A stretch of DNA of 64,000 bases from Mesorhabditis belari (lineage: Eukaryota > Nematoda > Chromadorea > Rhabditida > Rhabditidae), in NCBI GenBank assembly GCA_958450365.1, contig CAUEEP010000023.1, positions 1 through 64,000 of the forward strand, written 5' to 3'. How positions within the stretch are numbered: the stretch's first letter is position 1; the number at the start of each line of letters is the position of its first letter. Shown in pieces: positions 23,295 to 35,107 of this stretch. Below the pieces are notes generated by a model that was not told the DNA's origin, made no database searches, and saw only the letters and a program-made list of their open reading frames with translations. A program made the translations under genes and the position numbers.

Positions 23295-25064
23295 TACTTG
23301 AATTAATAACAATAAGTATCTATTTATGACGGTAAGAAGTTGGTGGCTCCATCTCTCCACTGTCTTTATTTTACTCATTGGAAAAGTTGTTTCCTCATAA
23401 TCCCAGACACTTTCAGCTTATTCAACGTCGATGGCTCTAATTTGTGCTTGGACAAACAAGGAAACCTGCGAGGAGCGTAGGCCGAAGGGAAGTCCGTCGA
23501 ATAAAACTTGGTTGTATTTGCCAAGCAGCAAATGAACTTTTACAAAAATGTAACAAACCGTGCAATGAACAAAGACAAGAAAACTTTCAAAATCGTTGAA
23601 ACGTGCAAAATTGTCGAGGAATCGACTTTTCTCTCTTCAACATCTTGGCTTATCAACAGCATCGCATGTTGTAGCCAACTGCAATTGTTCGGAGAGCTTC
23701 TTTCATTCTGTCGAGGGTCTTTTGAATCCCTGACGGACTGATCGTACTTCTGTTGACCGAGAGAAACGTCTAGAAAGAGGCAAAGTTTTGAGAAGAAAGC
23801 TCTTGCATTCATTTAATCTTATTTTTTCAACTCTGATAACCGTGTAATTATTGTATTGATGTGCTACGACGGCAACGACTGTAATTGAGTTACTTAAAAC
23901 ATTAATGAAAAATTACATTTGATGATGACTAGTTGTATTGTGTGGTATGAGTTCCACCTTGTGTAGAGCTTGGTTTGAGGAAGTAGGGAAGTCTCTTCAC
24001 CAATAGCTTTCGGAAAAATAAACAGCTTGTTTCCTTTAAGACTGTGGAAGAGATACTCTACAACAAATGCGGCACTTTCTTTAGTTGTCCTCTTCTGTTC
24101 TGTGTCGCTTTACAGGGGCTGGAAAATGGAAGCGTGAAGCAACGCTCGTGAAGCAATTATTCTCTAGATTGATTTGAGAAATTCTTCAAACATACACAAT
24201 TCAAAATGACACAAAATTTCATTGTTAACGCCCCAAGAATCCTCCTTAAAACGCTCAAATTCGACTTTATTCTTTATAAAAATTGTGGATATGAGAATTT
24301 CAAAGACTACGTGACGAAAATATTGGATTTCAATTGAAATTCATCAAGTTTGACAGCTGTTCACACAAAAATCCACATGTTTCAGTGGCTTTTCGATCGA
24401 AAAATCCACCGGAAGAGAAAAATGATCTTAGAGAATAAGGATATTACTGAAGTAAAGATAACTTCAAACTAGGAAACACGGATTTTGAAAGATTCTTTAA
24501 GAAAAAAGTATGATGAGATGGAAATTATCGATCGGAGTGGATCTACCGAACTTGAAGAGATCGATTTGAGATTTCCATTTGAATACAAAACTTCTTTTTT
24601 ATCATTCCATGATGTCCAAGATCCAATAATCTTTCTTGGGGTTACTTTTCGGTATGATTTGGCCATTGAATTTGTTTGTTATTCACAATTAATGTGTTTG
24701 AGTGTGGAAAAAGATGTGTTTGGTGGAAAAGTTCAAGTTTTAAGAGATAAACAAGAATATTTTGAGTTCTATGATCTGTTTTGAGGTTTGTTTTTGTGAG
24801 AAATAAATTTGTCAATCTATTGAAAACTTTGAAAAGGTGGAAAATTTATTAGAAAACTTTGAAATTAGATGTATCTGATAGTCAATTAAAGAAAAGATTT
24901 TTTTTTGAAAAAAAGAACGGATTCTGATATGATAACAAAGTGATTATTCAGTAAAACATTACAAAAAGGCTCTCTTCTTTGTTTTTTCGGAATTCATCAT
25001 AAAAGCAGCTATTTCTCGGTATCTCTTATCAAAAATTTCTTACCAGAAATTGAAAACAATAAAT
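23295..25064 (+). other. Mostly non-coding stretch with one possible terminal exon
   Basis: No recognisable gene was found. A frame at 24470-24784 preceded by an AG acceptor (AAACTAG) encodes ETRILKDSLRKKYDEM to EYFEFYDLF-stop. It could be the last exon of an unknown gene, but no partner exons could be joined with confidence. Confidence 0.25.
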
Positions 25065-25336
25065 AACAAATAAATAGCAATCCCATTGTCTTTAAACAAT
25101 TTTTCTTCCACTATTTTATTGCCCTACTTACAACTTTGAAGGTAAAACTCAAGGGTAAAACTGAAGTCTAACTGAAGACTGACTTTTTGAAGTTCAAGCA
25201 AAGAATTGTAGTGCTTTGAACATTTTTCTTTCTTACAGGCCTGGAAACTCCGCAAATCATGACAATCCGCCAGCAAGACGGCATTCCCCATGTAATCTCA
25301 AGTTCCAGCTTCACTTTTAAGCAATGGAGAAAAATG
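25065..25336 (+). pseudogene. Radical SAM 3' fragment, copy E
   Basis: Bases 25140-25336 match the last intron and last exon of the radical SAM genes (ETPQIMTIRQQDGIPHV) until the sequence breaks off inside the exon. Bases 25065-25140 match the 3' flank of those genes, so the fragment is also rearranged. It cannot be functional. Confidence 0.8.
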
Positions 25337-25782
25337 GCTGATTTGCCTTCACGACTATTCTTTTCTTTGGTCTTCCTTTTTTGAGCTCGCATTCTGGGCA
25401 CAACTTGACAAAAATTTCGATTACTCCTTTTGAGATCCCATGATAGTCTCGTAGTCCTTGCCACATTATATCTCGTCCGGCGTGCCCAAGTCGTTGGTGA
25501 GTGGTCGTTAACAGGCCAAAGAGCTCCTCTTTCTTGACGACTTTCTTGGGTTTGTCCAAATCGCCTTTGATCCCATGATTGTAAAGCACCTCTTGATTTA
25601 ATTCGTATCGAAGAGAAAATCGCACTACAAGTTTTTGTGTTTTTTTCGATGATTGGAAGTCTTCATTCCGCAATTGTTGGAGAACGGTGACGATTTCCGC
25701 GTATTTCGATCTTGAAAGAATCAAACTTCGCTTTTGATTTGATTGAAAGTGAGAAAACTGCAGGTCGAATTCTTTCTCCATT
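25337..25782 (-). pseudogene. Retroelement integrase fragment (H2C2 zinc-binding domain)
   Basis: The reverse-strand exon following an acceptor at 25783 encodes MEKEFDLQFSHF, then THQRLGHAGRDIMWQG and FVKLCPECELKKGRPKK. This is the His-His-Cys-Cys zinc-binding module that precedes the catalytic core of retroviral-type and Ty3-like integrases and their domesticated relatives. The core is absent: the frame runs into the radical SAM fragment. A catalytic-core piece of similar type is at 35945-36121. Probably a transposon relic. Confidence 0.6.
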
Positions 25783-25977
25783 CCTAAAAAACAAAAATTA
25801 GTGTAGCTTAAACAAAAAATGCACAGTAACAAAAAGAAAAAATAGGAATGAAATAAGGGGTTATGTTCGATTATAAACAGATTAGTGGTAAACAAGTTTT
25901 ATCGATGATCCAACAAAGGGGTCAAATTGACTTACAAAAACAAACAATTCTATTTCAAATAAATGACGAATCAGATA

Positions 25978-26225
25978 GAAAATGACGAAAAGGGCCCTTC
26001 TATAGCCTTTGGTTAGAGTATGATAAAATGCGCACTCTTTAGAATGCGTTGAGTAGCTTTTAAGCGCCTTTTAGAGAGCTTGAGTTTGTGGTATTGACTT
26101 GAGTCAATACATAACTCAAGATTTCATCTTTGAGACTTAATCGGCTAGCCGAAGAAGGTTTCTCTAGCGAAAAAATTTGAGACTTCTTCGGCTGAAATCC
26201 TTCATCGGTTACGACACATAGATCT
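25978..26225. repeat. Integrase-linked repeat, direct copy at 36122-36345
   Basis: About 225-245 bp including TATAGCCTTTGGTTA and AGCGCCTTTTAGAGAGCTTG and the inverted pair GCCGAAGAAG / CTTCTTCGGC. It lies upstream (on the reverse strand) of both integrase fragments. It could be part of an LTR or the element's 5' region. Confidence 0.6.
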
Positions 26226-26252
26226 TACAGAAACTTGATTCTGTGAGTTCTA

Positions 26253-26887
26253 TTAGGTTGGCAAGAAAATTCGTAGCACAAGTTTGCACAGTGATTTCTC
26301 AAAAACCAAGCCATGAATTTTTCCCAGATTTTTTGATAAAATAAATCAGAGTGGGCTTCGGTTAAAAAGCTGAAGTGACTTGGTCACTTTTTGAGTGACC
26401 AGTCTTTAGACAAGTTTTTAATGGGTTAATAGGCATGGGTCTCATTCAAAACCTAAAATCAAGTACTTAGAATAGGGAAAATTTGTGATTAAGGCAAATT
26501 TGATCTAATGCTTTAACTTTTCAGAATCATCTATTTTAGCAAACACTCAGTGCCGAGAAGATGACATCAAAAAATGATTTTTTTGAAATACAGCTTCTCG
26601 GTAAAAATTTTTTGGCCTAAAATAAAGATTAAAGAGCGTATTGCTCATTTATGCTACCTTTACCTCATAAGGAATCCTTTTTCTGGTGAAAAAAGTGAGC
26701 TGAATTTAAGCTATAATAATTTTTCAAAAATCTCTAAAATTTTAAGAAAAAGCTGCACTCCTTTTTTTTACGAGTAATTTCTTGGAGTCGACTTGTAAAT
26801 AATAGAAGAAAATGCTCTCGAATTGGTGGATTCGTTTTTAAGAAATTCCAGTCAAACCTTTTCCGAGAATGTTCTTTCGAATCTAAT
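26253..26887. mobile_element. Mariner-derived non-autonomous element, inverted relative of 22.7-23.3 kb
   Basis: Begins TTAGGTTGGCAAGAA and ends GAATCTAA, with TA at both flanks (26251-26252, 26888-26889). Length is 635 bp. The interior is the reverse complement of the 22677-23294 element, with scattered differences. No transposase. Confidence 0.7.
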
Positions 26888-28204
26888 AGCAAAATCCACA
26901 AATAAAAGATTGCGATATGCTGAAAATACCTTGTTTCATTGATAAGCTGCTTTACTGATGTGATTCGAAAAACAAAAATGATTTCACGTAAAGACAAGGT
27001 CAGCTCAAATGAAAAAACGACCTTCTTTGATAAACAGAGACAGTCGTTTGGCTTTCGTAAAAGAATTGATCCTCGAGACACTCAATTTCTTTTCGATTCT
27101 CCATTTTAATTTGATCCAAAAATGGATTTAAGCAATTTGTTTGTCTCCAGTTTTCCTGATAAGTCCTTGAAATTTCAATGTATCTTCCAATTCACTGTAT
27201 TCTTTTTCTCCACATTACTGCCAAAAGAGTAGCCATCTCCCCTTCCAAGTCCTTCACCCACAAAAGTCATTCAAGTGTCGACTCCATCCCAAGCTATCAG
27301 CCGATCAAGAACAGTCATCCACAAATTGACATCTCAAGTTATAATTTCTTGATCGACCGATCCCCACCCGGGGTTGTCAAAAAGGGGTAACCAATTTAGA
27401 ACCTTGTTATATTCTATCGTAATCGCTTTTTCAGAGAATCTTCTATTTGAAAAGTCCCCATTGACAGAATCTGGTGATGGATCTAAACAAAAATTAGAGG
27501 TTTTTTTTAAATTGAAGACTTCAAAAAACTAGACAAGATATTTCTGAGTCTTTATCAGCTCTTTTCAATAACACCAAGTCCTCAACTCACTTCTGATCTC
27601 AAGGCATTCCTGAACGCATCTCCTATTGATTGAACTTAAGCGAATGTATCCATCGTTGTATAAGCAATCTTTCAGTTTGAGCATTGGATGACAGGGTTGA
27701 GTGGAAAAATAAGGAACACATTAGGTGATATTCCATGGAATTCCTCCCATACATCAAGGCAAGTCTCGCTCATCTAACTGTCATACTTGATTCCATTGCA
27801 TGTTTTGTGCATCTTGAGACAGGAAAATCATCGAGATTAAGTGACTCTTTTGAATTTTTTCGTTGAATCAATCAAACACAGCAACGGCTTTGATGAAGTG
27901 CATTGCAACTTGAAGATCTCCACACGCTCAATGTCTTCTAAAGATGAGCGAGAACACAACGAGAGCTTTGCGCGTTGCTATGTGGAATGATGTTTTTTGT
28001 TTCAAAAAATAACTACAAAGTTTTTGATTCTATTTGTCCTGAAATTGAACAGATTTTCAGTGTAATCATGATTTGCTGAGTCACTTTGCCGAAGCCGATG
28101 ATGAACCAACCTCTTAGAGTCTGATTAACTACAAAGAGCAATTGTCAAAATTTATTCAAATAGAAAAAAAAGGGATTTGCAAAATAGAATAGAAAGGAGT
28201 CAGT
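26888..28204. other. No gene recognised; right part duplicated at 60.9-61.3 kb
   Basis: Bases 26890-27780 show only weak short frames. From about 27785 the sequence is a direct copy of 60867-61250, including CATGTTTTGTGCATCTTGAGA. This is the 3' flank of the haemagglutinin-like gene. Confidence 0.4.
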
Positions 28205-28480
28205 GTGAGATGTGTGGGGATCGGTTCTTCAATAAAATGATGAGGGCCGGGAGGGCTCTTCTTGTCGAAATCCGTCGAGATGTTCAGTTTATTCTTCCCA
28301 TTGCCCAGTTCCAGACCTCCACCATGTTTTACAGTTGAAACTTGGTACTTTGGATTGTTGTGTTGATTAGTCGAACGTCGTGTATAACGGATTCCATCGG
28401 TCGAAAAGACGGTTGAAGCATCTGAATCTTTTCCACCGTTATCCCCAACTTTTTGACGCTTAGAAGCAATGGAGAAAAAA
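28205..28480 (-). pseudogene. C-terminal fragment of a filamentous-haemagglutinin-like gene
   Basis: The reverse strand encodes LELGNGKNKLNISTDFDKK and PPGPHHF, matching the C-terminal end of the gene at 61.3-63.7 kb, including its flank. Upstream of that the frame reads VSTVKHGGG and TRRSTNQHNN, not seen in the other copy. A diverged partial paralog, probably non-functional; a short exon of a larger gene cannot be excluded. Confidence 0.55.
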
Positions 28481-29352
28481 AATTTTTGATATCTTTCGGC
28501 ATTTTGTTGAAAAGTGAAAAGTGAAAGAATATTTGAAGCGCGCGATTTTGTTAAGAAAATAAATTCTTACACAACAATATCGGCAATCGCATTCTTTCAA
28601 CAATCTTACAGTTTACGGTCTAAAATTTGAATAATTGCACAACAGGAAAACAGTAAAATTATGATGGCTGCTGGGGGAGGGACTCTAATTTTTTTGCCCC
28701 CTCCCGAAATTTTTTTTCTGGCTACAGACCTGGTGAGAAGCTAATGGCCTCAGCTAACGACGATAATTATTGGTGTTCAGCAGATTTAGCGAATTTTCCT
28801 TTTTTCATTCAAGTGAAACCTTTTTCGCAATTCATTATCTTTTTGCGAATGGAACAAAAATAGAATCTACAAGTTTGCATTTGAGAAAGAAAAACATGCC
28901 CAACATCTTCCAAATCTTTCAGGAATTTCAGTTTAAAGCTAAAAAATTAAAAGAGAATAATCAATTTTCTATTTTCTCAGCTTCTTTACTTGCCTTGAAA
29001 TTCATTTTTTTTTAATTTTGGCATTAAACTTATAGAACGCTTTTTCAAATTTCTTTCATAATTCATTTTCCATTTTCTCTTGTCAATCTTTTGAATTCCC
29101 AAAAAATGAAGGCTTATGCGATATAATTTGAGGTGAAAAGGGGAAAGGAGCCGAGAAAAGCAAGAGTAAAAAGACATCGGTGTTCGAGAGAGACAAAAGA
29201 TAAGCAAAGGAGAAAAAGCACAAAAAAATTGATGAAATCGGTGCTTAGGCGATGTTATTATACAACTATTATTATGCCCATTTATATTCTGCGACTCTTT
29301 TTGGTTCACAGTCATTCTTGTCAAGAACTCGATCTTTGCTTTATTTTACTGA
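28481..29352. other. Upstream region of radical SAM gene B
   Basis: No gene was seen. From 28985 to 29352 the DNA matches, inverted, the upstream regions at 12036-12350 and 35640-35945, so it probably includes the conserved promoter of the radical SAM genes. Confidence 0.4.
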
Positions 29353-31280
29353 ATGAGACGACTCATTTTGACAGCTTTAGATTGGACTCGTCCGAAAGAT
29401 CCACCAATGTCTCTAGGTAATCAAATCAAAAGGCAATTATCATAATCTTAGCTTGAAATTCTAAAGATTTACATCTAAAGATCCCGGAATAAGCAAAAGA
29501 CTAAAGCTTACGGTATGTGAAACCAATACTGTGGCTTTAATTATATCATCTTCAAAGCCTTAAGCTTCGAAGAAAGTTTCACGTTCAAATGCCCAGAATC
29601 ATCTTATTCATGAGTTCTGAAAACAGTTGTTTCCCTAGGTCATGCCTCAATCCTTGCAAATCTCCTCAAGAATGGCGGGAATGTAATCGAGAAATCGTGG
29701 AATGTCAACAATGACACCTTCGATTCTGATCAAGTTGTCGATTTTGCTTTCAAATTTTCCGATTCCCACACCGATTTTGGAATTGGAGCGTTTGTGTGGA
29801 ATGAACGATATGTACAGAAGATCATCAAAAAGCTAAAAGACAACAAGTTCCCAGGTACAAGTTTACAAGCAGCTAAGATAGTTCAGTTTTTCAGGAAACA
29901 TTATCATTGGTGGTCCACAAATCAGCTATTTGAAGTCAAATCACGAGAAATATTATCAACAAGCTGACATTTTCATTCGAGGATATGCAGAGAATTGTCT
30001 ACTCGAATATCTTCAATCAAAAGAGAAATATCCGAAAGTTGCTGGACAAGCAGATGGTGAGTATATGAAGAGTTTTTGCAAAAGTTTGCTTACAATTAGT
30101 TTCCTTTTCATTCATCACCCTTTTCTAGACAATCGAGTTGCCCGTGCTGGTTTGGAATCCCTTCCTTCCCCAATCCTTTCCGGTCTAATCCCTCCACAAC
30201 ATTTCATTCGATGGGAAACACAAAAGGGATGTCCATTTCGATGCTCTTTTTGTCAACATCGAGAAACGGATCTCGGGGGCGAAGCGTTGAGAAGAAGGAA
30301 TTTTGAACAATTACGGTAAATGGCATCTATCATCCATGTTTAGTCATTTCCTTCAGTTTCTATTATAATCTCAACATTTCAGAGTCTTCAACGAGATCCA
30401 ATGGCTGGCTGAGAATAAAATTGGTGATCTAGCGGTGGTGGATCCAACTTTCAATTCGGGAAAACAGCATGTCGGAATCATTTCGGGTAGAAAAGACCAA
30501 AGGCCAACAATCCTCTTCTAGAGCTAGCTGATCGTGGCTTCACCGGAAAAATCGCTCTACAGATAGGCCCGGAAATGATCAAAACAGATTTCATGGAAGC
30601 AATCGTGAAATTAAACCAGAAAGTGATCTCATTCCAAATCCTAGAAATCTTCAATCTTTCAGGCAAAAGTTGTACTTGAATTCGGATTGCAAACAATTCA
30701 CAAAAACGAAATGAAAGTGATCAATCGAATGAATCACATGAAAAAGGTTGAAAAAGCCGTACAACAATGTAAAGGGAATGGAATTGAGTTTGAGGTGAGG
30801 ATTGATCGACAAAAGTTTCCCATCTTCTTCAGATTTCAATCATTTACGGTCTTCCATCTCAAACATTGGAAAGTTTTCAAAAAACAGTGGATTATTGTAT
30901 GAAATTGAAACCGAATACCCTTCATGCATTCCCATTAATGCTTTTAAGAGGCACTGAACTTTATGAGAACAAAGAGAAATTTGGATTGGTGGAAGGTTTG
31001 TGGAAAATCACAAAAAAACAAGTAAAGAATAGATTTCAAAGGGTAAAACTGAAGTCTAACTGAAGACTGACTTCTTGTTAAGATCTTCTTGAAGTTCAAG
31101 CCAAGAATTGCAGTGCTTTGAACATTTTTCTTTCTTACAGGCTTCGAAACTCCGCAAATCACGACAATACGCCAACAAGACGGAATTCCCCATGTGATTT
31201 CAAGTCCTACATTCACTTTCGAAGAATGGAGGAAAATGGCTGATTTGGCTGATTTCATTGAGACCGATTACAATAAATAA
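29353..31280 (+). CDS. Cobalamin-binding-type radical SAM protein, copy B, nine exons
   Basis: The best-resolved member. Exons 29353-29416, 29639-29854, 29895-30056, 30129-30315, 30383-30486, 30522-30622, 30663-30794, 30833-30995 and 31141-31280 sum to 1269 nt, or 422 residues, all phases consistent and no internal stop. Residues 1-140 (GHASILANLLKNG, GIGAFVWNE, NIIIGGPQISY) form a putative Rossmann B12-binding domain. The cluster-binding motif CPFRCSFC follows at about residue 180, then VVDPTFNSG, LEFGLQTIH and IIYGLPSQTLESF in the radical SAM barrel. This copy lacks the GLHFA unit present in A and D and ends TDYNK. Introns are 35-220 bp. The family is otherwise typical of bacteria. Likely role is an S-adenosylmethionine-dependent radical reaction, perhaps methylation; the substrate is unknown. 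Confidence 0.85.
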
Positions 31281-32522
31281 CAATCCGATTGTCTTTAAAC
31301 AATTTCTCTTCCACTATTTTATTTTGTCTCGGTATCTTGTCTCGTTTTAAATAGGTACTCATCGATTACAATTTGCATTTTATGCAAATTTTATCAAGCA
31401 GTATCAAAAAAGTGATAAACTTAAACGTTTTTCTACTCAGAATATTTTCTTTAGTTGATTATTTGCCATGGCGAAACCACGCAATTCTAAGAGATTGGGG
31501 TACCCGTGCCTACTTCCCTTCCTAGTATCGCGCGGCTCCTCCAACTTTGCATCTCTCGGTCAGAAAGTGTTTTTAATCAAGAGAGCATGCTTTAAACTAT
31601 GTTATAAATAAGAAATATTACAAAGGTTCATTATTCGTCTATTTGAAAAGCAGCCATTGTAATCGATAAGTACCTAAAATATGTTTCAGAGTTATTTTAG
31701 GTGAATGTGAATGTGATTTCTTGAGGTTCAGGATTTACAAATGTAAAATGAAATAAAATCAACAGACTACTTGAATACTTTTAAATTATAAATTATTTCG
31801 AGGAAGCGACTTCAAGAGCGCGAGTACAAGACGTTTTTCAGTAAAAGCAATTTGCTAAACGCTAGTCAATTCTGTGCTCATCCAAGTGGTTCCTTCCCAA
31901 GCGTGGTTCAACTTGTTTGTAAATCGCTTTTGAATAGCCAAATCGATCTGCCTTCTGGGTAAAAGAACGACATAAAAAAGCATTTGAAGCCATCCGATCG
32001 TGCCATCAATCACAGCCTGAGACTTCTTGCTCCTTGAGACAAGAAAATGAATGATGGAGATGTTGAAATTCAATGGGTTCTTTCGAGAGAAGTACGCATC
32101 GCTGGAGAGTGAGCACTCGACAATATTTCTCAAATTTTCTTGAATCTAGTTTTCGAAAGAAGATAACATCGTTTCTTTAATAGTTTTAACTCTAAAAAAT
32201 TATTTCAGATAATAAATAAAGAAGTCTAGCAAAAGTCTAGCAACTCTTGCGACCTGACACTTCAATAGCATGGGCCTCAAACCAAGCACTCCATTGCTTA
32301 CTATGTTGCAATTGATTAATCGAAATATTGGATTCAGCTATTGTAAAGTTCAGTAATCATTTTTCTTATAATAATTACATTTTGCAATCTAAACTTAAGG
32401 CATTAACAAAGCTTTGTCTTTTGCATCTAAATCTTCGATAGGCTCAATCACATTAGCTTTGTGAAATTCGCTGCACGTTTCCGATTCTTTCCAATGCACT
32501 GCATGCATAGTCTATTTAAAAT
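31281..32522. other. Duplicated flank without a gene
   Basis: Inverted copy of about 8.8-10.1 kb (and parallel to 54.9-56.2 kb). It contains a deletion relative to both other copies near 31320. No coding signal was seen. Confidence 0.5.
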
Positions 32523-32524
32523 TA

Positions 32525-32698
32525 CAGTCGAACCTCTCTATAACGTAACTCACGGGACGGCTATAGCTTACGTTATATAGAGGTTTACGTTATATAGAGT
32601 GCCGTTTTATATAGCTTAACGTCAGCCGGGACCGGTCACGCCTTACGTTATAGAGAGGTTTACGTTATATCGAGGTTCGTTATAGAGAGGTTCGACTG
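32525..32698. mobile_element. 174-bp MITE with CAGTCGAACCTCTCTATAACG termini
   Basis: The perfect terminal inverted repeats start CAGTCGAACCTCTCTATAAC and are flanked by TA (32523-32524, 32699-32700). The interior repeats GTTATATAGAGG motifs. The duplicated sequences at about 8735 and 56170 lack the insertion, giving two empty sites. The ends resemble pogo/Tc5-type MITEs. Confidence 0.85.
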
Positions 32699-32884
32699 TA
32701 ATTTCATTTGCTATTTAGAAAATGACTTTTGTCTGGCTTTTTTTGAGATCACGTTTTAGGAAACGCATTAACCGAGAGGAACAAATTATTCAGGAGTGTT
32801 GTAGTTACCCAAACAAACAGTTTATCGAGCATTCACGTAGCATCTCATTTATTTTATCGCCATGATTTTACCTAAACCTGTCTG

Positions 32885-33268
32885 TGTGATGTGGGTCTTC
32901 AAAGCTCACCACTCCGGGCACCAAAAAGACAATCGATCACGTAGGCTCGATAAACTTTCGTGCTTGAGATCAAAATGATGCTATTTAGCAATGAATGCAA
33001 GGTGTAGATCAAAGACAGTGAAGAGATTACTGAAAATTGAGATCAACACTTTCGTTGTCTTTGTGTAAATATCAGTCACCAATATTTTCGATGGGCACAA
33101 AATTGGCGAGACTAAGCGCCATCGCCAATGATGGGAAACCGATGAAACTGATCAGCACGCCACACTAAGATAAGTAAAATGAGAAATTTGACTAGCCAAC
33201 CTGTAGAAAGAAAATGATTTGGATATAGCGAAGCATTTCCTTCGTTTTTTGACTGACCGACTGTTTCG
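32885..33268 (-). pseudogene. Srh chemoreceptor 3' fragment
   Basis: Matches exons 5 (part), 6 and 7 of the Srh gene at 7065-8540, keeping the original stop. It is broken at about 33270, where sequence from the Tc1-like relic region begins, so the first two thirds of the gene are missing. Confidence 0.7.
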
Positions 33269-33479
33269 ATCACGGTTTGCCTAAGCCTTGTCTATTAGGG
33301 GTTTGCAAAAGAAACTGCGCATGACTTTCCGGAACAATATTTTCTCTATTTGAAAGTGCTCTAACCCAGTTTAAATTTTATTCTATTGTGTTGATAACGC
33401 TTATTTATTTTACTGATTTTCACATTTGTTTGACCATTGAATTATAAATAATTTTAGTTGTTGAAGATGACGGGACCGG

Positions 33480-34198
33480 GGCCCAGTCCTGCTAGAAGGC
33501 CATCTTAGGGTTTTTTCGACTCCAGGGAATCACAGCATTCTTGAGAATCTGATCTTGGTAAACCTGGGCATTGATTTTGACACTCATGTCGATGAAAACA
33601 AGCTGAGTCTTCGAATCCGCAGTCACTCCTCCCCAAACCATCAATCTTTTCGGAAAAAGACCCCGTGTCCGGATTTTCCGCTTCAAAGTGTTCTTCTGCG
33701 CCGGTGACATCAGTTGACGATGGTTTTGGGAATTGTGGGCAACTTCGATGATAGAAATTTTCTCATCTGACCACAAGACGTCCTCGATGGCCGTCTTAAA
33801 AAACAAAGGAGTCGCTTGGCTTTTTGAACTCGATTGTATTTCGCATCATCGGTAAGAAACTGACCTTGTCGCAGACGATAACTATGAAGTCCCAGCTCCT
33901 TTTTCACAATGTTCCGAACCGACCAATCCGAGATTTTCAGCTCCTTGGCCATTTTTCCTAAGCTTCGCTCGTCGTTTCGATCAATTCGCTGTTTGATGAG
34001 CTTCCGGATGTTTGGCTTGTTCACCGATCGAGGTCTTCCTTTTTTCGGCTTCTCCTTGACGTGTCCTTTCTCTTGCAATTGTTTGGCAAGCCGTTGAACA
34101 GTTCTGATGTTGGTTTTGAGCTTTCGCGAGATGGCCGCCTTCGACTCTCCGGCTTTCAAAAGCATGGCGATCGCTACTCGATGAGGGCAAACTTGCAT
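33480..34198 (-). pseudogene. Tc1-like transposase relic
   Basis: From ATG 34198 (MQVCPHRVAIAML) the reverse frame encodes a paired-like helix-turn-helix region (AGESKAAISRKLKTNIRTV, KPKKGRPRSV, second HTH SDWSVRNIVKKELG). A one-base frameshift near 33812 leads into the first DDE aspartate block (WSDEKISIIEVAHNSQNH, LMVWGGVTAD). The second block is degraded (QDWAPVPSS after a stop) and the C-terminal third is missing. Terminal repeats were not found. Dead cut-and-paste element of the Tc1 type. Confidence 0.75.
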
Positions 34199-34326
34199 TT
34201 CTAAAAATACACATTGAATAATATGCACCATTCGAAAGAGGAAAAAAAACTGGACAAAATCCATGTTTTACACAATGTAAAAGGATACTTTAAATTGTAT
34301 AAAAGTTTGTTCAAAGAGACGCGACA

Positions 34327-34587
34327 ATGCTTTTCTCGGACCCTGTAGATATGATAAGCCTTGTGAGTTCCTTTTCTTCTTTGCAATCAACTCCTTCAGT
34401 TGGTATGAAAGTGAAGCTCTTCATTGGCTACTCTTATTATCTGAATGTTTATTATGAATCAACGCAAGAGAAACTTTACGAGACAATTTGGGAGTATTTT
34501 GCTTGGAGGATTCGTGTCTTGGTCACTTTGTTGACAGGAGTTTTGGCTTTGATGACAGCTGTAAAAACGCGGAGAATGGTGCATTAA
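34327..34587 (+). CDS. Hypothetical small protein or terminal exon with membrane segment
   Basis: Frame of about 86 residues ending in IRVLVTLLTGVLALMTAVK and a basic tail, reading like a C-terminal transmembrane helix. It is not recognised. It may be the last exon of a gene interrupted by the Tc1-like relic. Confidence 0.3.
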   Translation: MLFSDPVDMISLVSSFSSLQSTPSVGMKVKLFIGYSYYLNVYYESTQEKLYETIWEYFAWRIRVLVTLLTGVLALMTAVKTRRMVH

Positions 34588-34711
34588 TTGACTTGTACAA
34601 TAAAAGACAAATAAGAAAATCGTTCTTTATTCTTTAATTCCATGAAATTGCTGACAAATCTGATCAAAAAGCCAACAAATTGCTCTTTCCATTGACTGTA
34701 GCGGCAAGTCT

Positions 34712-35023
34712 TTGTACTTTTTATTCATCTTTCATTCTTTAGCAATCCAATCCTCGTTTTTTAACATGTTGCCCATAAAAGTTGAGGGGCATCATTGTGA
34801 GACTCGAGTCCCAGATTTCGTCTTTTCATTTACACCTTTCCAATACGAAGCCCTTTCCCCTCCCGCGAAACACTCAATCAACGTGTCATTGCACCAAAAT
34901 GAGAACAGTCTGTGCAGTGACATCTCCATCGATATCGGGCAAGTTCAGCTCGAATCCGATCGGATACATCCCAAGGACCCAATTCGGTTGATGAATATTG
35001 TGAACGATTGCATAAATGACTGA
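34712..35023 (+). CDS. Hypothetical exon
   Basis: Frame of about 103 residues containing HHCETRVPDFVFSFTPF and DISIDIGQVQLE, ending IVNDCIND. It looks more protein-like than its surroundings but has no recognisable family or confirmed splice partners. Confidence 0.25.
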   Translation: MYFLFIFHSLAIQSSFFNMLPIKVEGHHCETRVPDFVFSFTPFQYEALSPPAKHSINVSLHQNENSLCSDISIDIGQVQLESDRIHPKDPIRLMNIVNDCIND

Positions 35024-35107
35024 ATGAGAAGTGATAAGTTATATCTTTCTCCTAAAACTCTAGCAGGTTTGCAGTTCAACAAACCCGTCAGAGAGAAAGC
35101 GATAATG

